From a virus: a stretch of 42,509 nucleotides of DNA. Location: positions 1-42,509 of IMG/VR virus record IMGVR_UViG_3300046533_000705; one strand, written 5' to 3'. Shown here one piece after another: positions 8,585-16,436 of this stretch. Below the pieces are notes generated by a model. It was given only the letters and a program-made list of their open reading frames with translations, was not told the DNA's origin and did not search any database. Numbering within the stretch: the stretch's first letter is position 1; each line of letters starts with the position of its first letter. The translations under genes and the position numbers were made by a program.

Positions 8585-10350
8585 CAGGCTGATGTCCTCG
8601 ACGCCATGGTGGCGGCATCCTGGTACTCCATCACCAGGCCGTTGATGGTGAGGCCGGCGAAACTGCCCTGTAGCGTAATGCCGAGGTAGACGCCGGTGCC
8701 GGCAGCGGGCGACCGCTGGTAGATGAACCCGGTGGCGAACCAGTAGACATTTTGGTTGCTGTTGTTCTGGAATTGCACCGGCTGGTTGGCGTTATTGACC
8801 CAGGTGACGGTGTTGCCGGTCTGGAACGGGAATGGGGTCGAGCCGTTCTCGCTGTCGCTGGTCAGCAGCATGGTGGCAAATGTCAGAGCGGACATTGACA
8901 CCGAGCAGCGGATGGCGCGCTTGCCCTGGTTGGGGGCGTTGTTGTCCGACAGCGCCGTCTGCAGCAGCATCGGCACCGGCACCTTGGCCTGGAATATCTG
9001 GGTTATGTCCTGGCCCGAGGACGAGAACGTCTCGGTGATGCCGTTGATCGGGCAGGTGACGATGGTTTTGAGGCTGTCACCCTGGTTGGCGACAAACCAG
9101 CGGTTTTTGTAGAAGCACAGAATGAGCGAGCGGGTGACGCCGCGCACCGGGTCGCGGTAACGCGAGAGCAACAGAAAAGTGTGCAACGAAGTGTGCAGGT
9201 CCTGCACCGCCGCCTGCAGCGGCTGGGTGAAGTCCATCAGCGAGAAGATGCCGTCCATCTGGTCGGAGACTTTCTCGACCGAGGCTCCGAGGATGGCGTA
9301 AACCCCCACTTTGTTTGCGAACAGGATCAGCCGGTTGTAGGAGGTGATTGCTCGGGGAAAAGGAGTCCCCTGGTCAGACGATAGCGTGACGATGTTGAAG
9401 ATGGTGATAGAACCGGAAACCGTGACGGTCCCGATTTGCTTGATCGAATTGTCCCCGAATATATACAGAAAATTGTTGAGGGAACGTAATGCAGTAATGA
9501 TGTGGACGAGGTCCGCGTCGGTGAGCGTAGTGGACCCGGATGCGTTGGCGGGTGCGGCATCGTCGTATCCTTTGGTGCCGGTCCAGAATAGCACGCGCTG
9601 GGCGGCGAGCCAGACCCGGCCGGCGAAGATGGCTAGCGTGGTCGGCTGGATGGTGGGGATGGGCCAGACGATGGCGGTGGCGGCGGGGGCGCCGGTGGCC
9701 GGCGTGAAGGTGACAGTGAGGGTGTCTCCGGCTTTGTAGCCGGTACCGGCGGAGTCGAGGACGACCGAGGTGACGACCCCGCCGGTGAGGACGGCATGAG
9801 CCGTCGCACCAGTGCCAGAGCCTCCCGATATAGTGACAGCAGGCGGTGTGCCATAGACGCCTCCTCCGGCGGTGACCACGATGTTGGGCGACACGCCCCC
9901 TGACAGGGCGAGGACGTGGCCGTCGTAGGTGCAGTAGCCGGCGATCGAGTCGGCGATGAGGATGCGCTGCGAGGCCCACACCGTCATGTCGGGCGTCTGC
10001 GAGAAGGTGCCGGCGAGCGCGAACTGGGTGGTCACACCGGTCGCAATGACGGTCAGGTAGGCGGCCCCGGACTGGCAGAAGTTCACCACGTAGTCGGTGT
10101 TGACGCCGCCGGGCGGGGTGAAGTTGGCGAAGAACTGCGAGACGATGACCTCGCCGGCGATCTGGGCGATGGGCGGCGCGGGGCCGTCGCAGGCGACCAG
10201 TTGGTTGGGGCCGACGATCTGCAGGTTCTCGCACCAGGCCAGATTGGTGACCGGCAGCGCCTCGCGCGCCGACTGGGTGTCCATCGAGGTGAAGCCCCGA
10301 TAGGCGATGTAGGACTTGGTGGCCTTCTGGGTGGCTGCGAGGTCGGCCAT
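8584..10350 (-). CDS. Tail-hub / packaged-DNA stabilisation type protein
   Basis: The product is 588 residues and mostly beta-structured. Segments such as NLAWCENLQIVGPNQLVACDG near the N-terminus, repeated beta blades (VWASQRILIADS, GRVWLAAQRVLFWTG, NRLILFANKVGVYAI) and the position after the head-tail adaptor resemble the tail nozzle/stabilisation proteins of podoviruses (P22 gp10 or T7 gp12-like roles). A glycine-rich beta insert at about 153-228 (AGGGVYGTPPAVTISGGSG, then GTGYKAGDTLTVTF) is shared in style with the next two upstream structural genes. The assignment is by position and fold character; no search was made. Confidence 0.6.
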   Translation of the reverse strand: MADLAATQKATKSYIAYRGFTSMDTQSAREALPVTNLAWCENLQIVGPNQLVACDGPAPPIAQIAGEVIVSQFFANFTPPGGVNTDYVVNFCQSGAAYLTVIATGVTTQFALAGTFSQTPDMTVWASQRILIADSIAGYCTYDGHVLALSGGVSPNIVVTAGGGVYGTPPAVTISGGSGTGATAHAVLTGGVVTSVVLDSAGTGYKAGDTLTVTFTPATGAPAATAIVWPIPTIQPTTLAIFAGRVWLAAQRVLFWTGTKGYDDAAPANASGSTTLTDADLVHIITALRSLNNFLYIFGDNSIKQIGTVTVSGSITIFNIVTLSSDQGTPFPRAITSYNRLILFANKVGVYAILGASVEKVSDQMDGIFSLMDFTQPLQAAVQDLHTSLHTFLLLSRYRDPVRGVTRSLILCFYKNRWFVANQGDSLKTIVTCPINGITETFSSSGQDITQIFQAKVPVPMLLQTALSDNNAPNQGKRAIRCSVSMSALTFATMLLTSDSENGSTPFPFQTGNTVTWVNNANQPVQFQNNSNQNVYWFATGFIYQRSPAAGTGVYLGITLQGSFAGLTINGLVMEYQDAATMASRTSA

Positions 10351-11235
10351 TTACCAGCCTCTCTGCAGGCGCCGCCACACGGTCTGGTAGACATTGGCCA
10401 TGCGCCGGGTCTGCCGGGTGCGCTGGATCTGCCCGAAGCGCGCCTCGTACTTCTTGCTCATGTACTCGGCCTGCTCGAAGTTCTGCAGCTTCAACAGCGC
10501 CAGCCAGGAGGCGTAATACTGCACGCAATCCGCCATCGGCTGGATGATCTGCAGGTCGTTGTCGGTCGACAGCACCAGCGGGTTGGGCAACACCACGGCG
10601 TCGATTTCCAGCGCATAGGCCTGGTCCGGCACCGGGTAGATGTACCAGAGATTGGCCTCGGTGTAGTTGCTCCAGGCCGCTGGCTGGCCGGTGAGCAGCG
10701 TGTTGGAACGGAAGATGGCCTGGAAGTAGGTGAACACCTTCCACTGCAGCATGGTCCGCATGGTGCCGTACAGGAACGACACCGACAGGAAGTCGATGAC
10801 GTTGGTCATGGCGACGGCGGTGGCGGTGGCACCTGGGGGCGAGAACGTGACGGGGGGAACGGAGGTGTAGCCCGAACCCCAACTGGTCATGGCAACGCCG
10901 GTCACGGTCAGGTTGGGAGCGGTGCCGGCCATGACCGGAGTGCCGGTCGCGGTGGTGCCACCGCCGCCAGGAGGCCCGAACGTCACGGTGGGAGGCGCCG
11001 GATAGAGTCCGGGGCTGGTAACGATGGCACCGCCGACCCCACCCGTCATCGGGTAGGTTTCCTGGTTGGTGATGGTGGCGATGCCGGTGAAGAAGGTCCG
11101 CACGCAATGGAAGTCGAGCGCAACTCTGGTGCGGGCGTTGTTGACGAATGAAGTCAGTTCAGCCGGGGTGAAGTCGATGGCCGAACTGTCGTGGACCAGC
11201 TCCTGAACCTGCGAGATATAATCGGAGAGGAGCAT
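10351..11235 (-). CDS. Head-tail adaptor (phage adaptor protein) with a beta-domain insert
   Basis: The product is 294 residues. The first 60 residues (MLLSDYISQVQELVHDSS, then TPAELTSFVNNARTRVALD) and the C-terminal helices (QPMADCVQYYASWLALLK ... SKKYEARFGQIQRTR) look like the helical head-tail adaptor family of podoviruses. Between them, residues about 66-143 are a Gly/Pro/Thr-rich insert with the motif WGSGYTSVPPVTFSPPG, resembling repeats in both neighbouring genes. It lies directly upstream of the tail-hub gene, which starts one base after it ends, as expected for an adaptor. The adaptor call is supported by order and helical pattern. Confidence 0.65.
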   Translation of the reverse strand: MLLSDYISQVQELVHDSSAIDFTPAELTSFVNNARTRVALDFHCVRTFFTGIATITNQETYPMTGGVGGAIVTSPGLYPAPPTVTFGPPGGGGTTATGTPVMAGTAPNLTVTGVAMTSWGSGYTSVPPVTFSPPGATATAVAMTNVIDFLSVSFLYGTMRTMLQWKVFTYFQAIFRSNTLLTGQPAAWSNYTEANLWYIYPVPDQAYALEIDAVVLPNPLVLSTDNDLQIIQPMADCVQYYASWLALLKLQNFEQAEYMSKKYEARFGQIQRTRQTRRMANVYQTVWRRLQRGW

Positions 11236-11255
11236 TCATGTACCAGTCCTTGGCC

Positions 11256-11630
11256 TCAAACCCGAGCTTCCGCCGTCATCTTGGCGACCGGGGGCTTCGC
11301 CTTGGTGGGCTCGGCGTCGACCGGCACCATGCGGTAGAGGATGGGCGTGATGTCGAGGTTCTGCCAGAACCGTTCGGCGCGGCCGTCTTTGTCCATGTCG
11401 GGGGTGTTCCAGCCCATGCGCTTCTGCACATGCCGCTTGACGATGGCCATGTCGACCTCGGGATACCAGCCGAAGATGTGGTTGGCGGCGTCGATCGGGA
11501 TGGCGACCGCGCGGTTCTGCTCGAACACGTAGGGCACGCCATCGAAGCGGTCGCTGATCGGAAAGTCGTTCCGGTTCACGATCTTGACGTTCATCACCTG
11601 CGGGGCGGCGAGTTCTGCGTCCTCGGTCAT
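11256..11630 (-). CDS. Conserved head-region protein, 124 aa
   Basis: The product begins MTEDAELAAPQVMNVKIVNR and contains PYVFEQNRAVAIPIDAANHIFGW, a pattern typical of small head-associated proteins of alphaproteobacterial phages. It is soluble, without cysteines, and has a Lys/Pro-rich tail. It lies between the Ig-like domain protein and the adaptor, with a four-base ATGA overlap upstream. A head completion or decoration role is plausible from position only. No named family was confirmed. Confidence 0.65.
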   Translation of the reverse strand: MTEDAELAAPQVMNVKIVNRNDFPISDRFDGVPYVFEQNRAVAIPIDAANHIFGWYPEVDMAIVKRHVQKRMGWNTPDMDKDGRAERFWQNLDITPILYRMVPVDAEPTKAKPPVAKMTAEARV

Positions 11631-12277
11631 CGGTGTGCCTTCTTCTTCTTGACCTTGCTCTTGGGCTTGTCCGGTTCGTCGGGCGACTCGTCATCCACCC
11701 ACTCGCCTTCGTCACCCTCGTCCTCGTAATCCACCGGATTGTCGCCTTCGGAGAGCTTGTCCGGGATGGGAGGCTCGGCATGGAACGGGTCGGGCTGCGG
11801 GCCGAGCAGCGGGCCGTGGACGGCCGCGGGATCAACCGCCCTGACCACCGGGGCCGTGAAGGTGAAGTCCACCGGGTCGGAGAACGCCACGCTGTTGTGC
11901 AGCTTCACCGGCACGGTGTCGGGATTCACGAAGATGGACGGCTTGACGACGGTGGTGACCTCGGTGTCGGACACGAACGTGGTCGGCTCATCGAAGTTGC
12001 CGAAGGTGATGACGGTGGACTCGTTGAAGCCGGTGCCGATGCAGGACAGGACGATGTCGGCGGGATCGCCCGCCACTGCCGTGTCCGGCGACAGCGAGTC
12101 CAGCATCGGCGGCGGGTGGTTCTCCACCCACTGGGCGTAGGCTTGCGTTTCGGCCACGAACATAGCCGCCTCCAGCGCGTCGTTGCTGGTGCGCGGCGCG
12201 GTGTTGTAGGCGTCCCGGCGCGCCGTCGCCACGAAATCGACCATGGCCAGGACCTCGGGAGTGTAGGGGCTAGTCAT
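11627..12277 (-). CDS. Virion protein with an IPT/TIG-like immunoglobulin domain
   Basis: The product is 216 residues from the ATG at 12277; an ATG eight codons upstream lies inside the previous gene. Residues 1-55 are helical. Residues about 58-140 (LDSLSPDTAVAGDPADIVLS, GTGFNESTVITFGNFDEPTT, VKLHNSVAFSDPVDFTF) match the pattern of an IPT/TIG Ig-like fold. The tail is strongly acidic at 177-203 and finishes with a Lys-rich cluster (KSKVKKKKAHR). Ig-like domains on phage heads commonly decorate the capsid and bind carbohydrate weakly. Position two genes downstream of the major capsid gene fits a decoration role. Confidence 0.6.
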   Translation of the reverse strand: MTSPYTPEVLAMVDFVATARRDAYNTAPRTSNDALEAAMFVAETQAYAQWVENHPPPMLDSLSPDTAVAGDPADIVLSCIGTGFNESTVITFGNFDEPTTFVSDTEVTTVVKPSIFVNPDTVPVKLHNSVAFSDPVDFTFTAPVVRAVDPAAVHGPLLGPQPDPFHAEPPIPDKLSEGDNPVDYEDEGDEGEWVDDESPDEPDKPKSKVKKKKAHR

Positions 12278-13199
12278 TGATGAACATCTGCAAGTTGACA
12301 CTGTCGTTGGCCGCGGCGCCGCCGAAGACGGCGGTGCCGGCCGGGGTGCCGACCAGGGTGCCGCCCGCGAACGAGACGGTAGGGACGGCGGCGTAGAGCG
12401 AGCCGCCGTTGGTGATGACGATGCCGGTCAAGGTGCCGGAGCCGGTCAGGGCGCCGGAGGTCACCAGCGCACCGCCGAGAATCGGGAACGAGGGCTGCAA
12501 GCCCTGCATCCAGATCTGCGGCGGCATGTTCTGGATCTGGCCGGGCGGGAAGTTGGGCGCAATCGGCGTGGGCGGCAACGGAATGGTGTAGGGCAGCGCC
12601 GGCTGGCCCGGATAGTCCAGGAATTGCGGCACCACGTAGTAGTTGGGCGGCGTCAGGTAGCCGGCCCCGGCATTGACCAGGGTGACGGCGGCCAGGACGC
12701 CGGTGGCCGGGTTGATGGCGGCGGTCGCCGTCGCCTGGATGCCGCCGGGCGGCGGCGGGTCGATGAGGATGATGGGCGCGGCCACGAAGCCGGAGCCAGC
12801 GGTAGTGATGGTCGGGGCCGACAGCGCGCCGCCGATGATGACGTAGCCCTTGGTGGTGATGCCGTTGCCGCCGGGGGCCGTGAAGCCGATGCTGGTGCCG
12901 GTCTGGGTCGGCCCGATGCCGTTGGTGCCGGTGGTGCCGGCGGTGGTGATGGTGACGCTGGTGACCATCCCGAGCGTGTTGGCGATACGGAAATTGTAGC
13001 CATCGAACGAAATCGGGTGCGGCGTGGCGAGGTTGCGCCAGGCGCCGGTGATGGGGTCCCACCACTGGATGATCGTGGTGGCAAGGGTTGGGGCCGCCAG
13101 GTAGGAGCCGGACGGAGGATAGAAGTATTGGCCACCGGCAAGGGCGACGACAAAGGAGCCTGCCGGGTTGAAAGGAAAGGAACCGCCGAGGCGAGCCAT
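12270..13199 (-). CDS. Glycine-rich beta-repeat structural protein
   Basis: The product is 309 residues. It opens MARLGGSFPFNPAGSFVVAL, which is common for capsid-adjacent structural proteins, then runs into repeated Gly/Ala/Thr/Pro motifs of the type APTITTAGSGFVAAPIILID and VNAGAGYLTPPNYYVV. These match the beta-repeat inserts in the adaptor and tail-hub proteins. The C-terminal block (ITNGGSLYAAVPTVSFAGG) is a further copy. It lies immediately downstream of the major capsid gene. It may be a head decoration or fibre protein; this is inferred from position and composition. Confidence 0.6.
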   Translation of the reverse strand: MARLGGSFPFNPAGSFVVALAGGQYFYPPSGSYLAAPTLATTIIQWWDPITGAWRNLATPHPISFDGYNFRIANTLGMVTSVTITTAGTTGTNGIGPTQTGTSIGFTAPGGNGITTKGYVIIGGALSAPTITTAGSGFVAAPIILIDPPPPGGIQATATAAINPATGVLAAVTLVNAGAGYLTPPNYYVVPQFLDYPGQPALPYTIPLPPTPIAPNFPPGQIQNMPPQIWMQGLQPSFPILGGALVTSGALTGSGTLTGIVITNGGSLYAAVPTVSFAGGTLVGTPAGTAVFGGAAANDSVNLQMFIND

Positions 13200-13209
13200 G
13201 ATGTCACCC

Positions 13210-14217
13210 TTAGATGTTCAGGAAGGCGATGTTGTCGAACTTGCCGTGGGCCTTGCATTTCACGTCCACCATCTCCAGAAGCGTCAGCAACGCTCCGAGA
13301 TAGCCGAACTGGCCGTTGGCGAGCGTCGATTCAAAGCCGGTGAAGTGGAAGGAAGCCCGCTCATGGACGTAGAGCGAGAGGTAGTCGGTGTTCAGGAGAT
13401 AGAGGACCCCTTCAGGACAATAAGGGTCAGGATAGAACGGAACGCCTGCTACATCGAGGGCGCGGAACAGGGCCTCGACCTTGCCCTCGCCGAACGCCTG
13501 GTTGGGTGTAACCACATAGCGTTCATTCGGTGTGAAATCCTGTGCGAGGTTGGTCCAGGTGCCGAACCCCATCAACCCCATCTTGGGAATTTCGCCCGTC
13601 ACCTTCGTAACCTGGCTGATGTACTGGAGCATCAGGTTGCGGGTTGGGGTGGTGGGCGACCCGTTGTGGACGTAGGTGGATTTCCAGAAAGTATTGTTGG
13701 GACGGGATAGCCCGCCGTAGGTGGCCGCAAAGGTGCCGTCATCAACCGCCGCCGGCAGCCCGATCATCGACTGCGTGTTGGCAATGTTGTTGTACATGTC
13801 GGTCGAGAACCGATCCAACGTCACGTTGGTGGCGTCGTTCATGCGCGCCTCAATCAGCGGCACGACGCTGTAGTCCAACTGCACCAGGCCCTCCATCCCC
13901 AAGAAGGGGATGGCCGTGAGATAACCCTTGAGGTTGAACTCGGCGTTCTGCAGGCCCGGCGTCACACCCGGCTGGTTGAAGCTACCATCATACCCAATAT
14001 TTTGAATGGTAACCATCGGATTTCCCTGTAAAGGAACAGTAATAGGGGATAATCCGCCTGACGCAACCTGTGCATGACTAAGCATAGCCGCCATCCACGG
14101 CGTACTCTTCCAGAGTTGAATGAAAACTTTTGGCAAAAATGCCCTTCTGGTAATCGCCGCCAATTCTGCTGCTATGGCACCCTGTGCCGGTATTACGCCT
14201 TGGCCAAATTGCGGCAA
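13210..14217 (-). CDS. Major capsid protein
   Basis: The product is 335 residues, a usual length for HK97-fold coat proteins without a large accessory domain. It begins MPQFGQGVIPAQGAIAAELA and contains TRRAFLPKVFIQLWKSTPW, LDRFSTDMYNNIANTQS and the C-terminal LVDVKCKAHGKF-type region (read here as LEMVDVKCKAHGKFDNIAF). The gene follows the scaffold-like gene and precedes decoration and adaptor genes, the standard order of a phage head module. No maturation protease was found, and the coat has no obvious cleaved N-terminal delta domain. Some codons just inside the start are less GC-rich than those of the neighbours. Confidence 0.8.
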   Translation of the reverse strand: MPQFGQGVIPAQGAIAAELAAITRRAFLPKVFIQLWKSTPWMAAMLSHAQVASGGLSPITVPLQGNPMVTIQNIGYDGSFNQPGVTPGLQNAEFNLKGYLTAIPFLGMEGLVQLDYSVVPLIEARMNDATNVTLDRFSTDMYNNIANTQSMIGLPAAVDDGTFAATYGGLSRPNNTFWKSTYVHNGSPTTPTRNLMLQYISQVTKVTGEIPKMGLMGFGTWTNLAQDFTPNERYVVTPNQAFGEGKVEALFRALDVAGVPFYPDPYCPEGVLYLLNTDYLSLYVHERASFHFTGFESTLANGQFGYLGALLTLLEMVDVKCKAHGKFDNIAFLNI

Positions 14218-14246
14218 ATCAGCCTCCTATCAAACAGTTGAAATGT

Positions 14247-14750
14247 CTAACGGCCCTGTCTCATCTCATCGATGATGGCGTAGGCGGCGTCGGATGCGGC
14301 TTTTTCGGGGTTTTGCAGCAGTCCCGGCAGGTTGGGGAACTCCCAGATCTGGCCGTGGCGGAATTTCTCGCGGTTGGAAGGCTTGGCGGGGGCCACATCG
14401 GCGGCGTAGAGCTTGGCGGCGGCCTCGTAATCGGCCAGGCCGTACTTCTTCATCACCGCGGTTTCGATTTCCTTGACCTGGTCCTCGGTGTATTTGCCGG
14501 AACTGATCAGTTTCTGGCGCTGATTGGAGCGGAAATTCTGCTGGCGGGCGGCCTGGGCGCGGATTTCGCGCTCTTCCTGGTCCTTTTTGATCTCGGCCTT
14601 GAACTCATCGAGCTGCACGTCGGCGGGCGGGCGGTAATTCGGGTCGGCGGCCTGCACCTGCTTGAGGAAATCCTTGCGGGTCTTGGGGTTGCCGGCGAGC
14701 TTGAGCGCCAACTGGCCCAGTTCCATCAATGTTTGCTGGGAGGGAGGCAT
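14247..14750 (-). CDS. Probable scaffold protein
   Basis: The product is 167 residues, highly charged and helical, rich in Gln, Lys and Glu (DEFKAEIKKDQEEREIRAQA), as expected for an internal scaffold. It lies immediately upstream of the major capsid gene, the usual place. The N-terminal 45 residues (LALKLAGNPKTRKDFLKQV, DPNYRPPADV) are clearly related to the 77-residue protein encoded two genes upstream, pointing to a duplication. The C-terminal part (HGQIWEFPNLPGLL) is less charged. The scaffold call is by position and composition. Confidence 0.6.
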   Translation of the reverse strand: MPPSQQTLMELGQLALKLAGNPKTRKDFLKQVQAADPNYRPPADVQLDEFKAEIKKDQEEREIRAQAARQQNFRSNQRQKLISSGKYTEDQVKEIETAVMKKYGLADYEAAAKLYAADVAPAKPSNREKFRHGQIWEFPNLPGLLQNPEKAASDAAYAIIDEMRQGR

Positions 14751-14752
14751 GA

Positions 14753-14980
14753 TCAGTAGTCGTCCTTGAGGTTGAGGCCGGCCAAGCCGGGGTAGCCGCC
14801 GGGATTGCCGTAGTGCTTGGCCGCCGCCTTGTCCTTGAGGTTGCCCGACTTGAACATCGTCTCGGGGTTGCTGCCGATGTCGGCGGTCATCTTGTCGGAG
14901 GTGGACACCATGTAGCCCTTGCGGGCGAACGGGTTGATGGCGTTATCGACCTCGACGGTGTCTTTGGCTTTATCCGGCAT
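14753..14980 (-). CDS. Small head-module protein, 75 aa
   Basis: This short soluble product begins MPDKAKDTVEVDNAINPFAR and ends NPGGYPGLAGLNLKDDY. It has a Gly/Pro/Tyr-rich tail and many Lys and Asp residues, with no membrane segment or cysteine. It lies between the scaffold gene and its short paralogue and overlaps the latter by 11 bases. It may be a minor head component; there is no direct evidence of function and no family was recognised. Confidence 0.55.
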   Translation of the reverse strand: MPDKAKDTVEVDNAINPFARKGYMVSTSDKMTADIGSNPETMFKSGNLKDKAAAKHYGNPGGYPGLAGLNLKDDY

Positions 14981-15203
14981 CGGATATGATCTCCATCTTC
15001 GGGGCCACGTCCTCCGGCAGTTTGTACTTGGGGTCTATTTCCGCGACGAGCCGGAAAAAACGGGCGCGCGTCGAGCGATTGCCGGCGAGCTGCAGGCACA
15101 GCGCGGTAATCTCGTAGACCGTTTCAAGCTTGAGGCTCGCCAGCAACTCGTTGTTGCCGCCGGAGTTGACCTTCGAAGCCATAAAATGTTTCAGGAAGTT
15201 CAT
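14970..15203 (-). CDS. Short paralogue of the scaffold N-terminus
   Basis: The product is 77 residues from the ATG at 15203, which overlaps the stop of the HNH gene in ATGA; an in-frame ATG seven codons upstream is inside that gene. Its second half, ALCLQLAGNRSTRARFFRLV followed by DPKYKLPEDV, matches the first 45 residues of the probable scaffold (ALKLAGNPKTRKDFLKQV, DPNYRPPADV). Shared positions include LAGN, TR, F, V, DP, Y, P and DV. This indicates a duplicated domain, perhaps modulating assembly by the same contacts. Confidence 0.6.
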   Translation of the reverse strand: MNFLKHFMASKVNSGGNNELLASLKLETVYEITALCLQLAGNRSTRARFFRLVAEIDPKYKLPEDVAPKMEIISDAG

Positions 15204-15598
15204 ATCGCGGCCTCCCTGTTGCACTCACGCCGCCTACCGCACTCACGGCAATGACGTTGATTCTTCCACACGTAAGCGTCGTGCAGAGAATGGCCGTGGA
15301 TACAGTGAGTTTTGGTCGCCCTGGAACCACGTCTTTGGTTTTCCAAGTGCGTCACAGGCTCCAGATGGTCTGGGTTCACGCACAGCCGAACCCGACAGAG
15401 ATGGTCCAACTGAAGACCCGGAGGAATTGGCCCGACAGAACGCTCATAGGAGAACCGATGCGCAAGAACCTTGGTCTTGGTAGCCGGAGTGAATGACCCG
15501 TACCCGTTCGGAATAGACGCGCCGGTCCATATCCAGCAGCCGCTCATCGGCTCGGGGATGAACTTGTCGTCAAACCTATCGTTGACTGGTCCTCGCAT
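15200..15598 (-). CDS. HNH endonuclease, free-standing homing type
   Basis: The product is 132 residues. The core LAHRFSYERSVGPIPPGLQL, DHLCRVRLCVNPDHLEPVTH is the HNH_3 pattern found in phage homing endonucleases: His of DH, Asn of CVNPDHL and the final His. Cysteine pairs (C-x5-C in the core; THCIHGH and HCRECG at the C-terminus) may bind zinc. The gene is inserted within the head module and its TGA overlaps the next ATG (ATGA), so it does not interrupt the operon. Homing endonucleases cut uninserted relatives and spread with the repair; some assist packaging near terminase genes. Confidence 0.85.
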   Translation of the reverse strand: MRGPVNDRFDDKFIPEPMSGCWIWTGASIPNGYGSFTPATKTKVLAHRFSYERSVGPIPPGLQLDHLCRVRLCVNPDHLEPVTHLENQRRGSRATKTHCIHGHSLHDAYVWKNQRHCRECGRRRECNREAAI

Positions 15599-15601
15599 CG
15601 G

Positions 15602-15799
15602 CTAAATTGGCTTGCCCTTGCGGGTCAAGTCGCCTTTTTCTAGCGCCAGCTGGCGGTCGGAGGCCTTCACCTTGGAGGCGGCGGAGAAACCGCCCAGTTC
15701 CGGGTAGCTCGGGATGTTCTGGAACAGGCCGTTCTTCTTCTTGCGCTCGCCCATGTCGCCGGTGGAGACCTTGGGCTTGAGGTACGTGTATTCCGCCAT
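15602..15799 (-). CDS. Small basic head-module protein, 65 aa
   Basis: This product begins MAEYTYLKPKVSTGDMGERK and ends LALEKGDLTRKGKPI. It is rich in Lys and Arg, with no hydrophobic segment or cysteine. It lies between the probable disordered protein at 15812-16252 and the HNH gene. It may be a small virion or assembly protein. No family was recognised, and the call is based on the open frame, operon position and tight spacing. Confidence 0.5.
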   Translation of the reverse strand: MAEYTYLKPKVSTGDMGERKKKNGLFQNIPSYPELGGFSAASKVKASDRQLALEKGDLTRKGKPI

Positions 15800-15811
15800 T
15801 GCTCTCTCCTG

Positions 15812-16252
15812 TTACTCGCCGCCCGGCATGCCCATCGGGGCCATCATGGGCGGTGCGATGGGCGGGCGCGGCGTCATGCCTGGGGGCGGGGCGCCACCGC
15901 CCATTGGAGCGCCGACCTTGGCCGCTTCCGCCATCTGCTTGACGGCGGCCGGCTGCAGCGCGGCGTCCGACTCCTTGCCGAAGTTTGCGGTCAGCGCGCG
16001 CACCGCGTTGATCAGTCCGTTGTATTTCTTCGAGGCGATCGGGTACTTGAGCAGCGCCTGATGCAGCGTCTCGATTGCGGTCTTCACCTGCGCGTCGGCC
16101 GCCGCCTCGTTGCCGGCGCCCGCGCCTGGAGCAAGCGCCGGAGTAGATCCGGGACCGGCAGGACCGCCGGCAGGATTGCCCGGCAAGGTCGGGCGCGGCG
16201 GCAACATTCCGCCGGCTGTCATGGGAGGTTGCGGGCCGAAAGGCGGAGGCAT
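15812..16252 (-). CDS. Proline/glycine/methionine-rich protein with a helical core
   Basis: The product is 146 residues. Both ends are low-complexity Pro/Gly/Met (MPPPFGPQPPMTAGGMLPPR; PPIAPPMMAPMGMPGGE), and the central residues about 50-115 are helical (TAIETLHQALLKYPIASKKY). The ATG at 16252 has a good ribosome site (GGAG, six bases before). It is the first gene after the terminator that follows the portal gene, so it starts the scaffold-capsid segment. Portal-adjacent proteins of this composition occur in podoviruses, but the function is unknown. Confidence 0.55.
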   Translation of the reverse strand: MPPPFGPQPPMTAGGMLPPRPTLPGNPAGGPAGPGSTPALAPGAGAGNEAAADAQVKTAIETLHQALLKYPIASKKYNGLINAVRALTANFGKESDAALQPAAVKQMAEAAKVGAPMGGGAPPPGMTPRPPIAPPMMAPMGMPGGE

Positions 16253-16264
16253 TTTCGCTCCGGG

Positions 16265-16285
16265 AATTATTCGGCCGAAATAATT
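16265..16285 (-). promoter_or_regulatory. AT-rich inverted repeat before the capsid segment
   Basis: An inverted repeat AATTATT-CGGCCG-AAATAATT (one unpaired base) lies 13 bases upstream of the ATG at 16252 in a locally AT-rich stretch. It follows the intrinsic terminator at 16339-16363 in the leftward direction. It could be part of a promoter or operator restarting transcription into the capsid genes, but no clear -35/-10 pair was found. Confidence 0.3.
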
Positions 16286-16338
16286 AAGCCGAAAAAGGTC
16301 TTGCGAATAGTGTCAGGTCGAAGATGACGGCTCACATG

Positions 16339-16363
16339 AAAAAGCCCCGCGGGCCGGCGGGGC
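16339..16363 (-). terminator. Intrinsic terminator after the portal gene
   Basis: Read leftward, the sequence is GCCCCGC, a six-base loop, GCGGGGC, then five T: a perfect 7-bp GC stem with a U tract. It lies about 200 bases downstream of the portal stop and just after the 11-codon micro-ORF. It should reduce transcription from the terminase-portal segment into the capsid segment, giving different expression levels. Confidence 0.8.
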
Positions 16364-16400
16364 AGTTGATGGGTCCAGAAACTGTTGAAGCGAGGGGCGA

Positions 16401-16436
16401 TTAACGCCGCCTGCCGCGCCTGTGGCGTCGAGCCAT
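16401..16436 (-). CDS. Candidate arginine-rich micro-ORF, 11 aa
   Basis: The ORF reads MARRHRRGRRR then TAA. It has an ideal Shine-Dalgarno AGGAGG at 16442-16447, five bases before the ATG. Eight of eleven residues are basic. It lies alone in the roughly 300-base gap between the portal gene and the terminator at 16339-16363, which also contains a 16-base tandem duplication. If translated it could bind nucleic acid, or act as a leader peptide. The strong ribosome site is the main argument that it is not chance. Confidence 0.45.
   Translation of the reverse strand: MARRHRRGRRR

Noticed and set aside
9374-11107. Leftward open frame, 577 codons
   Set aside because: It is a His/Arg-rich shadow of the tail-hub and adaptor genes, which have normal composition and tight coupling.
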